64,000 nucleotides of DNA from Anoxybacter fermentans. GTDB taxonomy: Bacteria; Bacillota; Halanaerobiia; DY22613. The stretch spans positions 2,170,001-2,234,000 of the forward strand of contig NZ_CP016379.1 of assembly GCF_003991135.1 (NCBI RefSeq), read 5' to 3'. The stretch's first letter is position 1; every line of letters begins with the position of its first letter. Of the stretch, positions 44,880 to 54,589 are shown one piece after another. The notes beneath the pieces are model-generated. The model saw only the letters and a program-made list of their open reading frames with translations. It ran no database searches and was not told where the DNA came from. A program made the translations under genes and the position numbers.

Positions 44880-45893
44880 CTATCTTGTAAAAATGAAGAA
44901 AATTAATAGCATTAAAATCATCCCCAATAAAAGATATAAAATTGGACTTAAGCTACTTGATTGAAGATCTTCATCTTTCTCTCCAGATTTAAACTCTTTT
45001 TGTATCTCAGTGTAAGTAGCCAGACGTACAGACGGTTCAATGATAAAACGTCCATTAATTTTGGGTCCAAACTCAACCTCTACCTGATAGCGGTCTGTTT
45101 TTTCATTGTAATAACAACCCTTTATGCTTCCCACAGCAATTCCAAATTCATTAGAAATAACTTTTCCTAAATATTTACCCAGTTCACGTTCATCTACTAT
45201 TTTTAAAGGAATTGGTTCATTAAGAGCAAATTTATCAATGGTCTTACCTTTTATTGGTGAAATTATTGGCTGTGCATCTAAATAGATCGTCAGATTAGAA
45301 CTTAAAGAGTCTTTTTCAGTTTTACTAACTAATTCTTCATCAACTAACCCCTTTTTTTCACATTGAATTTTGGTCCAAAGAAAAGTTTCCAGCTCAACTT
45401 CTACCTTTTCAGAACTTCCCCATATTTTACCAATAATATTTCTAAAGAGGTTTTTTAATTCAATATCTTTATTTTCTTTGATAAATTGATAAATTTGATT
45501 TACCTGAGCAGGGCCAATCTGATCATAAAACCCAGCTAAAAAAGTATGCACCTGAGTATTCTCTGTTTGTTCAAAGAGCTGATCAATTACCTTTTTGAAT
45601 ACTTCCGGACTAGCAGAGATCGGACTTTCAACCTCATCTTTGTTATAACTCATAGCCAATCCAAAATCTAAAAGTGAACCTTCCCGTCCCTCACCCAGCA
45701 ATCGAAAGATTCCGTAAACTTTAGTATTACGACCAAGGGTAAACTTTCCATGAATAATCACTATAGATTTTTCCACATATGGAACCAATTCTAAAGCTCG
45801 CTCTACATTACCATCTGCCAACTCCAAAGCAAGTTTTGCTTCTTCCATCGATATATCAGCAGTTTCGGTAATAATCTTTAATTTCGCTTCCAT
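44880..45893 (-). CDS. UBA-like N-terminus, tail-anchored protein of unknown function
   Basis: 337 residues. Residues 1-40 match a UBA/TS-N-type helical bundle (AKLKIITETADISMEEAKLA, ADGNVERALELV), as in EF-Ts and NAC. The middle (45-300) is an uncharacterised region with beta strands near 45-80 and 'NGRFIIEPSVRLATYTEI' near 283. The last ~22 residues (LYLLLGMILMLLIFFIFTR) form a single C-terminal membrane anchor, so the bulk should face the cytosol. Between the ABC exporter and the infC operon; no known family recognised. Start ATG 45893 behind GGGTGACATGCT. Confidence 0.75.
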   Translation of the reverse strand: MEAKLKIITETADISMEEAKLALELADGNVERALELVPYVEKSIVIIHGKFTLGRNTKVYGIFRLLGEGREGSLLDFGLAMSYNKDEVESPISASPEVFKKVIDQLFEQTENTQVHTFLAGFYDQIGPAQVNQIYQFIKENKDIELKNLFRNIIGKIWGSSEKVEVELETFLWTKIQCEKKGLVDEELVSKTEKDSLSSNLTIYLDAQPIISPIKGKTIDKFALNEPIPLKIVDERELGKYLGKVISNEFGIAVGSIKGCYYNEKTDRYQVEVEFGPKINGRFIIEPSVRLATYTEIQKEFKSGEKDEDLQSSSLSPILYLLLGMILMLLIFFIFTR

Positions 45894-46154
45894 AGCATGT
45901 CACCCGTTTTCATCAAACTATAATAGTTGATTATAAAGATTGAGGTTTTACCCCCTTTTTATAAAAAATTCTTCATAGTCCTTCTAATTCCTCTTTTTAA
46001 AAAGCATTCTCTATTAAATTTTTCCATTGGTACTGTCCAGACTAACCAGATTATCTTTTCCTTTTACTATTTTAATTTTCTACCTATTTTCAAAAATTCC
46101 TGCAAGATTATTTTTGCCTATTATATCAGGAACGCTTTATCCCTAATCTAAAAT

Positions 46155-47912
46155 CTAAGAAACTTTTACATCCCGTAAAACTTTATATTGCTGCTTATAA
46201 AGGGTACGGTATATCCCCTGTTCGATAGCCATTAATTCTTCATGGGTACCCCGTTCTTTCACATAACCCCCATCAATCACCAGAATCTCATCTACATTTT
46301 TAATGGTAGATAGTCTATGAGCAATAATTAGAGTAGTACGGCCCTCAGCCAACCGATCTAAAGCCTCCTGAACAAGATATTCGGACTCAGCATCTAAAGC
46401 TGAGGTCGCTTCATCTAATAACAAAATAGGTGCATCTTTAAGAACAGCTCTTGCAATAGCTATGCGCTGTCTCTGACCTCCGGAAAGTTGAGCTCCTCTT
46501 TCACCTACTAGTGTATGATAGCCATTTTCAAAAGACGTGATAAAATCATGAGCATTGGCAATTTTTGCTGCTCTAATAATCTCCTCTTCTGTTGCATCCA
46601 CCTTACCATATCTGATATTTTCCATAATGGTTCCGTTAAAGAGATAAGCATTTTGCGGTACATAAGCTATCTTTTTTCTAATTTCTGATAATTCAGTGCT
46701 AGCTAAAGATAATCCATCAACAATAATCGTCCCTTTATCCGGAGGGTAAAAACCCATAAGAAGTTTAAAAATTGTACTCTTTCCTTCACCACTGGCCCCT
46801 ACCAAAGCAACCTTTTTACCTTTTTTAACTTCAAAAGAAAGATTTTTAAGCACCCACTGATTAGGCAAATATCCAAAGTCAACATTTTCGAATATAATAG
46901 CTTTATCTAAATTTGGTATAATTTTAACTTCAAGATGTTGATATTTTTTAGGTTCTTCCGATTCATCCATTACTTCAAAAATCCTTTCTGCTCCCGCTAG
47001 AGCAATCTGAATCTCAGCAATAAGATTGCTTAATCGATTAAAAAAATTTAAAATTGGATTTTTCAATTGCCAGATAGCTATTATAGTCCCGATAGAAACT
47101 TTCCCTTTAAAAACAAAATAAGACCCTACTCCCACAACTCCAATAGTATCCAACATTTTTCCAAGAACATTTAACGAATCCAGAATAGCAGTAGTCTTGA
47201 CTTTTTTTAATGAATCATGGTAAACCTGTCGATTAATATTGGCAAATTTACTAGCCATATTTTTATACAGATTAAAAACCTTAATAACAGTAATTCCGGC
47301 CAATAAATCTGAAAGTATGCCGGTAAGGTCACCTAAACGCTCTTGAATTTTTTTACTTATAACCCTTAAAGGCTTAGCCAGGATTGCATTAAAGATGATG
47401 GCAATAACACCTGTAACCAGGGCAATAACTGCCAACCAGAAATCCAAAAAGAACATAAAGACTGTTACAGCAACCGCACAAATGCTAAGATAAACTAGAT
47501 AAAATATAGTATTGGAAAGTGCCCTTTCAACTACTTTAATATCATTGGTCATTCTGGAAATTAGATTTCCGCTATGTCTATTTTTAAAATATTTAATGGG
47601 TAAATTTTCTATTTTTAAAAATATATCTTTTCGTAAATCCCCAATAATATGTACCACCATTCTCCTCATAAGATACATAAGGGAAGATTGAATAAAACTT
47701 AACAGGGCTATAATTCCTAAGCTCTTTAAAACACATACTATCAATTTTTCAATACTTCCTATTACAACAGTATCAAATACGTTCTTCAAAACCAAAGCCA
47801 GAAACACCTGTCGATAGGTACCCACAATAATAAATCCAAAAAAACCTAAAATATATAATATCCCAGAACGTTTTTTGAGCAACTTAAGCAATCTAAAAAA
47901 AGTATTAATCAC
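46155..47912 (-). CDS. ABC exporter half-transporter, subunit 2
   Basis: 585 residues starting at GTG (GGAGG 7 nt upstream), overlapping the stop of the partner gene. Six transmembrane helices (1-310), then an ATPase: Walker A GASGEGKSTIF, Q-loop YVPQNAYLF, signature LSGGQRQRIAIARA, Walker B PILLLDEATSALD, switch His in IIAHRLST. With the adjoining gene it should form a heterodimeric multidrug or lipid exporter. Both subunits keep the catalytic Glu, so neither site looks obviously degenerate. Substrate unknown. Confidence 0.93.
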   Translation of the reverse strand: MINTFFRLLKLLKKRSGILYILGFFGFIIVGTYRQVFLALVLKNVFDTVVIGSIEKLIVCVLKSLGIIALLSFIQSSLMYLMRRMVVHIIGDLRKDIFLKIENLPIKYFKNRHSGNLISRMTNDIKVVERALSNTIFYLVYLSICAVAVTVFMFFLDFWLAVIALVTGVIAIIFNAILAKPLRVISKKIQERLGDLTGILSDLLAGITVIKVFNLYKNMASKFANINRQVYHDSLKKVKTTAILDSLNVLGKMLDTIGVVGVGSYFVFKGKVSIGTIIAIWQLKNPILNFFNRLSNLIAEIQIALAGAERIFEVMDESEEPKKYQHLEVKIIPNLDKAIIFENVDFGYLPNQWVLKNLSFEVKKGKKVALVGASGEGKSTIFKLLMGFYPPDKGTIIVDGLSLASTELSEIRKKIAYVPQNAYLFNGTIMENIRYGKVDATEEEIIRAAKIANAHDFITSFENGYHTLVGERGAQLSGGQRQRIAIARAVLKDAPILLLDEATSALDAESEYLVQEALDRLAEGRTTLIIAHRLSTIKNVDEILVIDGGYVKERGTHEELMAIEQGIYRTLYKQQYKVLRDVKVS

Positions 47913-49681
47913 ATAACCACCTCCTTTTCTTCTAGCTCCAGTCCCCGAATAATTTGATGCAAATATAGAGTTTTGTATATTCCATTTTTTTCTAATAACT
48001 CCGAATGACTACCTGTTTCTACAATTCGACCCCTATGCAAAACCAGGATTCGGTCCGATTTCTGAATTGTAGAGAGACGATGACTAATTATAAAAGAGGT
48101 AATTCCAGCATTCATAATATTATTTAAAGCCTCTCGAACTTTATACTCAGACTGACTATCTAAAAATGACGTGGCCTCATCAAGTAGAAGTAAGGGAGCT
48201 CTTTTGAGGAGGGCCCGAGCAATGGAAATCCTCTGTTTCTGGCCTCCTGAAAGCTTATCACCAAACTCACCCACATCTGTCATGTATCCGTCTTTTAATT
48301 CAGTTATAAAATCATGAGCATTGGCAGCTTTAGCAGCAGCAACAATTGCCTCATAATCTGCCTTTTCATTGCCAAAGGAGATATTATCCTCGATAGTTCC
48401 CGGAAATAGATATGTTTCTTGAGAAACCAGACTTATATTTTCCCGTAATGCCTTTAAATTCCAATCCTTAATCGAATGACCAAACAACTCAATTTCTCCA
48501 ATAAAATCTTCATAAAAGCCCAGAATCAGTTTAAAAATTGTACTCTTTCCACTACCACTAAAACCTACCAAAGCAACCTTTTCTCCAGGCCAGATCTCAA
48601 AACTTACCCCATCAAGAACCTTTTTACCATCTGGATAAGAAAATTTTACATCTTTAAAAACTATAACAGGCTTCTCTTTTTGAATAGTATAAATCTTTCC
48701 TACTTCTCTTTCTTTTTCAATATCCAAAATCTCAAACACCCTTCCTGCTGCAGCCATTTGGCCTTTTAACTCTCCCAATAAAGTAGGTAATTGACTGATA
48801 GGAAATGTAAGAGGGTTTAACAGAGTGATAAATGCAATTAGACCTCCAGCGGTCATCTGGCCTTTGATAACCCAATATCCACCAAAACCAAAGCAGATAA
48901 GAAAAGGTGAAAAGTTTGTAAATAAAGAGATTGCCAAAAGTATCGCTCTCCATTTAACCACCTTAATTCCAGAACGAATAGATAAATCCACCGCTTGATT
49001 ATACTTCTTAATTAAAACTTGCTTAAGCCCATATGCACGAACAATCTCCATTCCATTAATTGCATCCTGCGCTTCTTTATTCACTAAAGCCAGTTTTTCC
49101 TGTAACTCTTTCGTATATCTGGCAATAGGATTACTAAGTTTAGAAGAAGTTTTAAAAATAATCGGTACTCCAAAACTGGTAATCAATGTTAATTTCCAGT
49201 TCAAAGTTAATAAAAAAGCAAATGCTCCTAATGCTATCAGCGGTTGATATATAATTGATATCATTGTTTGGGTACTAAATTCCCGAATCTGGTTTAAATC
49301 ATTTGTCATCCGCGAAATCAAATCCCCAGAATGCCGCTTTTCCAGCTCTCCTATAGGTAAATGAATTAAATATTCTACAAGAATATTACGTAAACGTGCA
49401 ATTCCACTTTCTGCATAATCTCCAGCCAGTCGGGTTCTAAAAAATCTACCCACCATCTGTAAAATTGTGATTCCAATTAATAGTAAAATTAGACCACGAT
49501 AGGTAATATAATCCAGATGAAGTACCGAATCCAATAATTTCTTTAAAGAATAGGAGATAATTATTTCCATTCCTGCTAGTATAGCTGTAAGCACTATTAT
49601 TAGAACCAATTTATATGAAGAGCCAAATATTCTGATTAAACGCCAAAATGTTATAAAAGTACTGAATTTTTTTCTTTCCAT
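47909..49681 (-). CDS. ABC exporter half-transporter, subunit 1
   Basis: 590 residues from the ATG at 49681 behind GGTGAG; the upstream TTG is less likely. Six-helix membrane domain (about 15-320) and ATPase: Walker A GFSGSGKSTIF, Q-loop LVSQETYLF, signature LSGGQKQRISIARA, Walker B PLLLLDEATSFLD, switch His in IISHRLST. Four-nt overlap with subunit 2 suggests translational coupling and a heterodimer. Confidence 0.93.
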   Translation of the reverse strand: MERKKFSTFITFWRLIRIFGSSYKLVLIIVLTAILAGMEIIISYSLKKLLDSVLHLDYITYRGLILLLIGITILQMVGRFFRTRLAGDYAESGIARLRNILVEYLIHLPIGELEKRHSGDLISRMTNDLNQIREFSTQTMISIIYQPLIALGAFAFLLTLNWKLTLITSFGVPIIFKTSSKLSNPIARYTKELQEKLALVNKEAQDAINGMEIVRAYGLKQVLIKKYNQAVDLSIRSGIKVVKWRAILLAISLFTNFSPFLICFGFGGYWVIKGQMTAGGLIAFITLLNPLTFPISQLPTLLGELKGQMAAAGRVFEILDIEKEREVGKIYTIQKEKPVIVFKDVKFSYPDGKKVLDGVSFEIWPGEKVALVGFSGSGKSTIFKLILGFYEDFIGEIELFGHSIKDWNLKALRENISLVSQETYLFPGTIEDNISFGNEKADYEAIVAAAKAANAHDFITELKDGYMTDVGEFGDKLSGGQKQRISIARALLKRAPLLLLDEATSFLDSQSEYKVREALNNIMNAGITSFIISHRLSTIQKSDRILVLHRGRIVETGSHSELLEKNGIYKTLYLHQIIRGLELEEKEVVM

Positions 49682-49899
49682 ACTCACCAGCTCCAATCAA
49701 AATCCCCTTACTCTCCTTTTTCCAATGACTTTAATATATTTCAATTATTTTTTACTTTCTCCTTCCTTATATTTTAAACTTTTTTAAATTCTAAATACTA
49801 TAAATTAATCTAAGATACACACGAAATTTTACCATATTTAATGAAGAATAAAGAAAAAATTTTCTCTCTTTTCCAAAAAAATTTTCTGCCATCAAATAA

Positions 49900-49931
49900 A
49901 AAAATCCCGCCCAACTATAAGGCAGGAATTA
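49900..49931 (-). terminator. Terminator of thrS
   Basis: Minus strand TCCTGCC-ttatagtt-GGGCGGGA followed by seven T residues, beyond repeat K. Confidence 0.8.
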
Positions 49932-49942
49932 AAATATTTATA

Positions 49943-50150
49943 ACTGCAAAAAGCTAATTTTTCGCTTCAAAAGAAATTTTTCGAACCATCTAAAGTTCGA
50001 TTTCAGTCGAAATAATACACACTAATCAATAAGTCATCCTGACCCTTGATTAGTTCATCACATCCTGTGATGAGGCCTTATTTCGACGAAATCTCACTAA
50101 GATGGTTAAACGAAAAATTTCTATTTCGCTCAAAATTAGCTTTTTGCAGT
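49943..50150 (+). repeat. Palindromic cloverleaf repeat, copy K
   Basis: 208-nt full copy between thrS stop (9 bp away) and the thrS terminator, hence in the thrS mRNA tail. The second hairpin is CTCATCACA-like (one change) with TGTGATGAG, as in copies B and I. Confidence 0.88.
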
Positions 50151-50159
50151 TTAATCATC

Positions 50160-52070
50160 TTATTTTTTCTCTTTAATTTCATTTAAAATTTGTTCAATAA
50201 ATTCTTCTACCTTAAAGGAACCTAAATCTCCTTTACGACGTTCACGTACGGACACAGTACCATCTTCAATCTCCCGATCACCAACAATCAGCATATAAGG
50301 AACCTGATTTAACTGAGCAGAACGAATTTTATAACCTACTTTCTCAGAACGGCTATCAACTTCAACACGAATACCCGCTTCAGATAATTTCTTCTCTACC
50401 TGATAAGCATATTCCAAATGGTTATCCATTACAGGAATTACTTCCACCTGAATTGGTGCTAACCATACGGGGAAGGCACCAGCATAATGTTCAATTAAAA
50501 CTCCAAGGAATCGTTCAAGACTACCATATACAACCCGATGTATCATAACAGGACGGTGTTCTTCTCCATCAGGACCTACATAAGTCAAATCAAACCGTTC
50601 TGGCATGAGGAAATCCAACTGAATTGTACCGCACTGCCAGGTACGGCCTAAACAATCTTCCAGGTGGAAGTCAATCTTTGGTCCATAGAAAGCCCCGTCT
50701 CCTTCATTAATCTTGTAGTCCAGATTCAACGCTTCAAGAGCTCCTTTTAAAGCAGAAATAGCCTTTTCCCAGATTTCATCAGAACCCATAGCCTTTTCAG
50801 GTTTGGTACTTAATTCTACATGGTATTTAAATCCAAAAACACTGTAAATCCTATCAATCAAATTGATAACATTAATAAGCTCGTCTTTAATCTGGTCTGG
50901 AGTCATAAAAATATGAGCATCATCCTGAGTAAAAGCCCTTACCCGCATTAGACCGTGAAGAGTACCGGACAACTCATGGCGGTGAACTAGACCCAATTCA
51001 GCAGTCCGGATTGGAAATTCCCTATAACTATGCTTTTTAAACTTATAAACCAACACACCTCCCGGACAGTTCATCGGTTTTACAGCATAACCCTGATCAT
51101 CAATTTCAGTAAAATACATATTTTCTTTATAGTGCTCATAATGGCCTGATTGCTTCCAGAGTTCTTCATTCATAATTAAAGGAGTCCGGATTTCTTGATA
51201 ACCTGCCTTCTGATGTTCTTCTCTCCAGAAATTGATAAGTTCATTTATAATCACCATACCCTTTGGAAGAATAAATGGAAATCCAGGTGCATACTCGCTT
51301 AAACTAAATAATTCCAATTCTCGACCAATCTTACGGTGATCCCGTTTCTTTGCCTCTTCCAGCCGATGTAGGTATTGCTCCAGTTCTTTTACTTTTGGAA
51401 AAGCAGTTCCATAAATCCGCTGAAGCATTGGATTTTTCTCATCACCACGCCAGTAAGCACCGGCTACACTCATCAACTTAAAAGCTTTTAAATAACCTGT
51501 AGAAGGCAAATGGGGACCGCGGCAGAGATCAACAAATTCACCCTGTTCATAAAAACTAACAGTCTCATCCTTCAATTCTTCCACCAGTTCAACTTTATAA
51601 TCTTCTCCCATCTCTTTTAATTTAGCCAATGCTTCATTCCGGGGCAGTTCAAAACGCTTAAACTTAAGATCCTCTTTGATAATCTTTTTCATCTCTGCTT
51701 CAATCTTTTCCAGATCCTCGGGACTAATCCGCTCCTCTAAATCGAAATCATAATAAAATCCATCTTCAATAGCAGGACCAATAGCCAATTTAACATCTTT
51801 ACCATAAACTCGCTTAACTGCCTGTGCCATAATATGTGCTGCACTATGACGATAAATTTCCAAACCTTCTTCTGAATCCAGGGTAATAATCTCTAAATTC
51901 ACATCACTTTCGATAGGAAAATCAAGATCAACCAATTGGCCATTAACTTTACCAGCTACAGCAGCCTTTCCCAACCGGGGCCCGATATCAAAGGCTACAT
52001 CTTTAACGGTTATACCGGACTTAAACCTCCGTTCTGAACCATCTGGTAAAATTACTTTAACCTCTTTCAT
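50160..52070 (-). CDS. thrS: Threonyl-tRNA synthetase
   Basis: 636 residues, full length. TGS domain (1-62), editing domain with HSAAHIMAQ (near 75) and 'VDLCRGPHLPSTG', class II core with NCPGGVLVYK, RTAELGLVHRHELSG and a C-terminal anticodon-binding domain (about 540-636). The zinc-site Cys is in MNCPGG with His ligands downstream. Controlled by the Thr T-box leader; located beside ytxC as in B. subtilis. Confidence 0.97.
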   Translation of the reverse strand: MKEVKVILPDGSERRFKSGITVKDVAFDIGPRLGKAAVAGKVNGQLVDLDFPIESDVNLEIITLDSEEGLEIYRHSAAHIMAQAVKRVYGKDVKLAIGPAIEDGFYYDFDLEERISPEDLEKIEAEMKKIIKEDLKFKRFELPRNEALAKLKEMGEDYKVELVEELKDETVSFYEQGEFVDLCRGPHLPSTGYLKAFKLMSVAGAYWRGDEKNPMLQRIYGTAFPKVKELEQYLHRLEEAKKRDHRKIGRELELFSLSEYAPGFPFILPKGMVIINELINFWREEHQKAGYQEIRTPLIMNEELWKQSGHYEHYKENMYFTEIDDQGYAVKPMNCPGGVLVYKFKKHSYREFPIRTAELGLVHRHELSGTLHGLMRVRAFTQDDAHIFMTPDQIKDELINVINLIDRIYSVFGFKYHVELSTKPEKAMGSDEIWEKAISALKGALEALNLDYKINEGDGAFYGPKIDFHLEDCLGRTWQCGTIQLDFLMPERFDLTYVGPDGEEHRPVMIHRVVYGSLERFLGVLIEHYAGAFPVWLAPIQVEVIPVMDNHLEYAYQVEKKLSEAGIRVEVDSRSEKVGYKIRSAQLNQVPYMLIVGDREIEDGTVSVRERRKGDLGSFKVEEFIEQILNEIKEKK

Positions 52071-52127
52071 CCCCCAATACCTCCCTTATTAAATTTTTTG
52101 ATTAAAGAGATAAAATAAAAAACCTTT

Positions 52128-52405
52128 CACCTCTAAAATTTAGAGACGAAAGGTTACTTTCGCGGTTCCACTCTAATTAGCCCCAAACCTCTCCATCAGA
52201 AGTTTGTGACTCCCTCATTAAAGTTAACGGCCATTTCTGACCGGATCTGCTTACTGAGTGCTTAAAAAAGCACTGTTCGGCAGTCAGCTCCCAGGTGGTC
52301 TTCAGGATTACATTCTAAAGGAGGCTTCCAGCCGCTGACCTCCATTCTCTGGTTTAGAATTTATAATCCCTACTCTCCTGTTCATAGCCTTTGAGATATT
52401 TAGTT
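52128..52405 (-). promoter_or_regulatory. T-box leader (Thr) of thrS
   Basis: Minus strand: AGGAGAGTAG start, putative Thr specifier ACC in GAAGACCACCTGG, T-box AGAGTGGAACCGCG (about 52159-52172), and terminator AACCTTTCGTCTC...GAGGTGAAAGGTT then TTTTTT. Confidence 0.93.
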
Positions 52406-52413
52406 TTTATTAA

Positions 52414-52442
52414 ATTTTAATAAATATTTCCCCTTCTGTCAA
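52414..52442 (-). promoter_or_regulatory. Sigma-A promoter of thrS leader
   Basis: Minus strand TTGACA (52437-52442), 17-bp spacer, TAAAAT (52414-52419). Confidence 0.82.
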
Positions 52443-52478
52443 GGGGAAATTTAGTTTTCTCCTTAAAAATTTTGCCAA

Positions 52479-53075
52479 CTAAAAGTAAATTAATATTAGA
52501 GCCTGTACAATTCCAATTAAAAATCCTAACACTCCCCCCAGAATTTCTATATGTTTTAACTCTTTGGAGACAATCTTTAAAACCAGATCTTCCAACCTCT
52601 CAATTTCAAATCTTTTTATTCGTTCTTCAACAATCTGCCCCAAATTGCTTTCCTTAACAACCTGTTCCTGGATATTCAAAAGAAAAGTATTCAGATACCT
52701 GTCTAACTCTTTTTTTATCAAATCAAAGATAAAACCTATAACTCCCTGTTTTAACCCCATTGGTAAAAATCTTAATTTTTCTACTAACCTTTTCTCCGTT
52801 ATCTCCATTAATGTCTTTTCTATCTTTTCCTGAAGCTGCATCTTTTCTATTCGTTGCAATAATTCTTCTGTCGGTAGTAATTCATTTTCTATTACTGCCC
52901 CTATACTCCTGGCCAATTCCAACTTTCGTTTCGGTAAAAGTCCTTGAATTTTGATCTTAAGCAAAGGGATATGGTAAGGATTATAGGGTTTAAAGATTAA
53001 CTTGATTGCAATCCAGTTAGTTAGCCATCCAATTAATGATCCTATAATTGGAAGAAACGCCAGCCTATAATCCAT
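52479..53075 (-). CDS. DUF445 membrane protein
   Basis: 198 residues. N-terminal hydrophobic helix with the DUF445 signature 'PIIGSLIGWLTNWIAIKLIF' followed by 'QGLLPKRKLELARSIGAVI', an amphipathic helical middle and a C-terminal membrane helix (GFLIGIVQALILIYF). The relatives of B. subtilis YheB type are longer; this is a short form. Function unknown. Forty-six bp downstream of ytxC. Confidence 0.82.
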   Translation of the reverse strand: MDYRLAFLPIIGSLIGWLTNWIAIKLIFKPYNPYHIPLLKIKIQGLLPKRKLELARSIGAVIENELLPTEELLQRIEKMQLQEKIEKTLMEITEKRLVEKLRFLPMGLKQGVIGFIFDLIKKELDRYLNTFLLNIQEQVVKESNLGQIVEERIKRFEIERLEDLVLKIVSKELKHIEILGGVLGFLIGIVQALILIYF

Positions 53076-53121
53076 CCCTATCTACTCCCTCAGCTGTAAT
53101 AACTTTCTGATTCATATTAAT

Positions 53122-54045
53122 TTATTTCTTGATTTTTGCATCCTCTTTTCTTTTTTCACAAAATCTACATCCTTTACATACCGATACTCTGGATTCAAAA
53201 ATACCCCTCAATGTCTCTATCACTGGATGATCTTCTCGAAAGTGAGCAATAATTCTGGCAGGTGCAATGGTAATCAATGCACTGATCAAAAGATCTTCAT
53301 AATCAATATCACTTTCTATCATTTGTAAAATTATACCCTCCAAATATTCATTGTCTATGATATGGCCATTTTCATCCAGAATCTGAAATATTCCCTGATC
53401 TGTAAGAATAATATTTACTTCATCTACTTTGGGACCCTGTATCTCTACAAAGTATTTAAGCAAGCGAATAAATTCCTTATATTCTTTTTCCATTAAAAAA
53501 TCTTCCACTGCCTGTTCTACTGCTAACTCTAATTCCTGAAAATAATCTTTCAATCGAAAACGAATAAATCCTTCGATAATTAACTCATTATTATTTTGAA
53601 GATAATTTAAAATCCGGTTCAAAACCCTGTCTTTCCGTTCAATCTGTGGTAAATAGTGAATCCCTCCATTAGGAGAGTAATTATTCAGACAAATCATTGC
53701 CTTTTCAAGCAGAATCTCCCGTTCTGCTATATCAAAATGTTCAAAATTATTTTCAATAATTTTAGCCACAAAGAATCGTTCCAGGTTACCGATAATAATA
53801 TCTGCCAGGGCATTAGCTATATAATGAATGACAACTTCTCTGGTACTTTGTTGAATCCAGGGAGAATTAATTTGAAAAATAGCATCTCCTTCGGGTATAT
53901 CACAATCAAAAAAGGTAATATTACCTTTTATATCTTCATTAATTCTAACTTTAATTCCTTCTTCTTCTAAAAAACGTAGTTCAAAATTAAGACGTTCACG
54001 GAGCTCATTGGTACAATTCTGTGTACCGATGTGTATTGATCCCAC
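53122..54045 (-). CDS. ytxC: Sporulation protein YtxC-like
   Basis: 307 residues from the GTG at 54045, 8 nt after AAGGAG; the GTG at 54054 overlaps that site. The helical body and the C-terminal Cys cluster VCKGCRFCEKRK match the YtxC family of spore formers. In B. subtilis ytxC neighbours thrS, as here, which strengthens the call. Molecular role not known. Confidence 0.8.
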   Translation of the reverse strand: MGSIHIGTQNCTNELRERLNFELRFLEEEGIKVRINEDIKGNITFFDCDIPEGDAIFQINSPWIQQSTREVVIHYIANALADIIIGNLERFFVAKIIENNFEHFDIAEREILLEKAMICLNNYSPNGGIHYLPQIERKDRVLNRILNYLQNNNELIIEGFIRFRLKDYFQELELAVEQAVEDFLMEKEYKEFIRLLKYFVEIQGPKVDEVNIILTDQGIFQILDENGHIIDNEYLEGIILQMIESDIDYEDLLISALITIAPARIIAHFREDHPVIETLRGIFESRVSVCKGCRFCEKRKEDAKIKK

Positions 54046-54192
54046 ATCTTTCACTCCTTTCTCTAGATATTTTATAATATTATATGTTAAGTCGGTCTGA
54101 TGTATACAATGCCAACTCTACTATAACAATTAATATCTTAACCTGCTATTAAACTAATTTAGCCTATTTATAAGACAAAATGTCCTTCGGGC

Positions 54193-54242
54193 ATTGCACA
54201 AAGCTAATTTTTCGCTTCACAGCAAAATTAGCTTTGTGCAGT
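54193..54242 (+). repeat. Minimal copy L of the palindromic repeat
   Basis: 50-nt hairpin: ATTGCACAAAGCTAATTTT and AAAATTAGCTTTGTGCAGT with a short loop. Both arms carry the same change from AAAAAGC to ACAAAGC, a compensated change. It has the outer flanks of the extended unit: AAAATGTCCTTCGGGCA at 54177-54193 and a right block at 54251-54293. Confidence 0.8.
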
Positions 54243-54293
54243 TTAATCATATTGTTATCCATAACTTGCAAAAAGTATAATTCCCTAGACATT

Positions 54294-54333
54294 AAAAAAG
54301 CTGATGGATAAAGTTTTAACTCTGTCCATCAGC
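54294..54333 (-). terminator. Terminator after DUF3006 gene
   Basis: Minus strand AGCTGATGGACAGAGTT ... TCCATCAGCT followed by TTTTTT. Confidence 0.85.
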
Positions 54334-54344
54334 TAATAAGACTA

Positions 54345-54572
54345 TTATTTACTTTCCAGATATTTACCCTCTTTTAATTCTTTAAGTAAGTTTTTTACAT
54401 TGTTACGAACTTGAGCTTCTTTCTCTAAGTTCTCCTCAATTATCAGATCAACCCATCCTCCAGCTTTTACACCTCTAGGTAAAAACTTACGCGGCAGCTC
54501 AATCTTCAGATCATCCACCATTAAAATTGCCCAATCCTCTTCAAAATGATCTACACTAGCAGTAATTTTCAT
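54345..54572 (-). CDS. DUF3006 protein
   Basis: 75 residues: 'ASVDHFEEDWAILMVDD' at the start, then PRKFLPRGVKAGGWVDL, the DUF3006 pattern. This small family is regularly encoded next to ComEC-like metallo-beta-lactamase proteins, as here (17 bp downstream). Function unknown. Confidence 0.82.
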   Translation of the reverse strand: MKITASVDHFEEDWAILMVDDLKIELPRKFLPRGVKAGGWVDLIIEENLEKEAQVRNNVKNLLKELKEGKYLESK

Positions 54573-54589
54573 CTATACTCACCATCCTT

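Noticed and set aside
45927-46151. Plus-strand ORF of 74 codons between the UBA-like gene and the ABC exporter
   Set aside because: No ribosome-binding site, AT-driven composition (many Phe/Ile/Lys) and no recognisable features.
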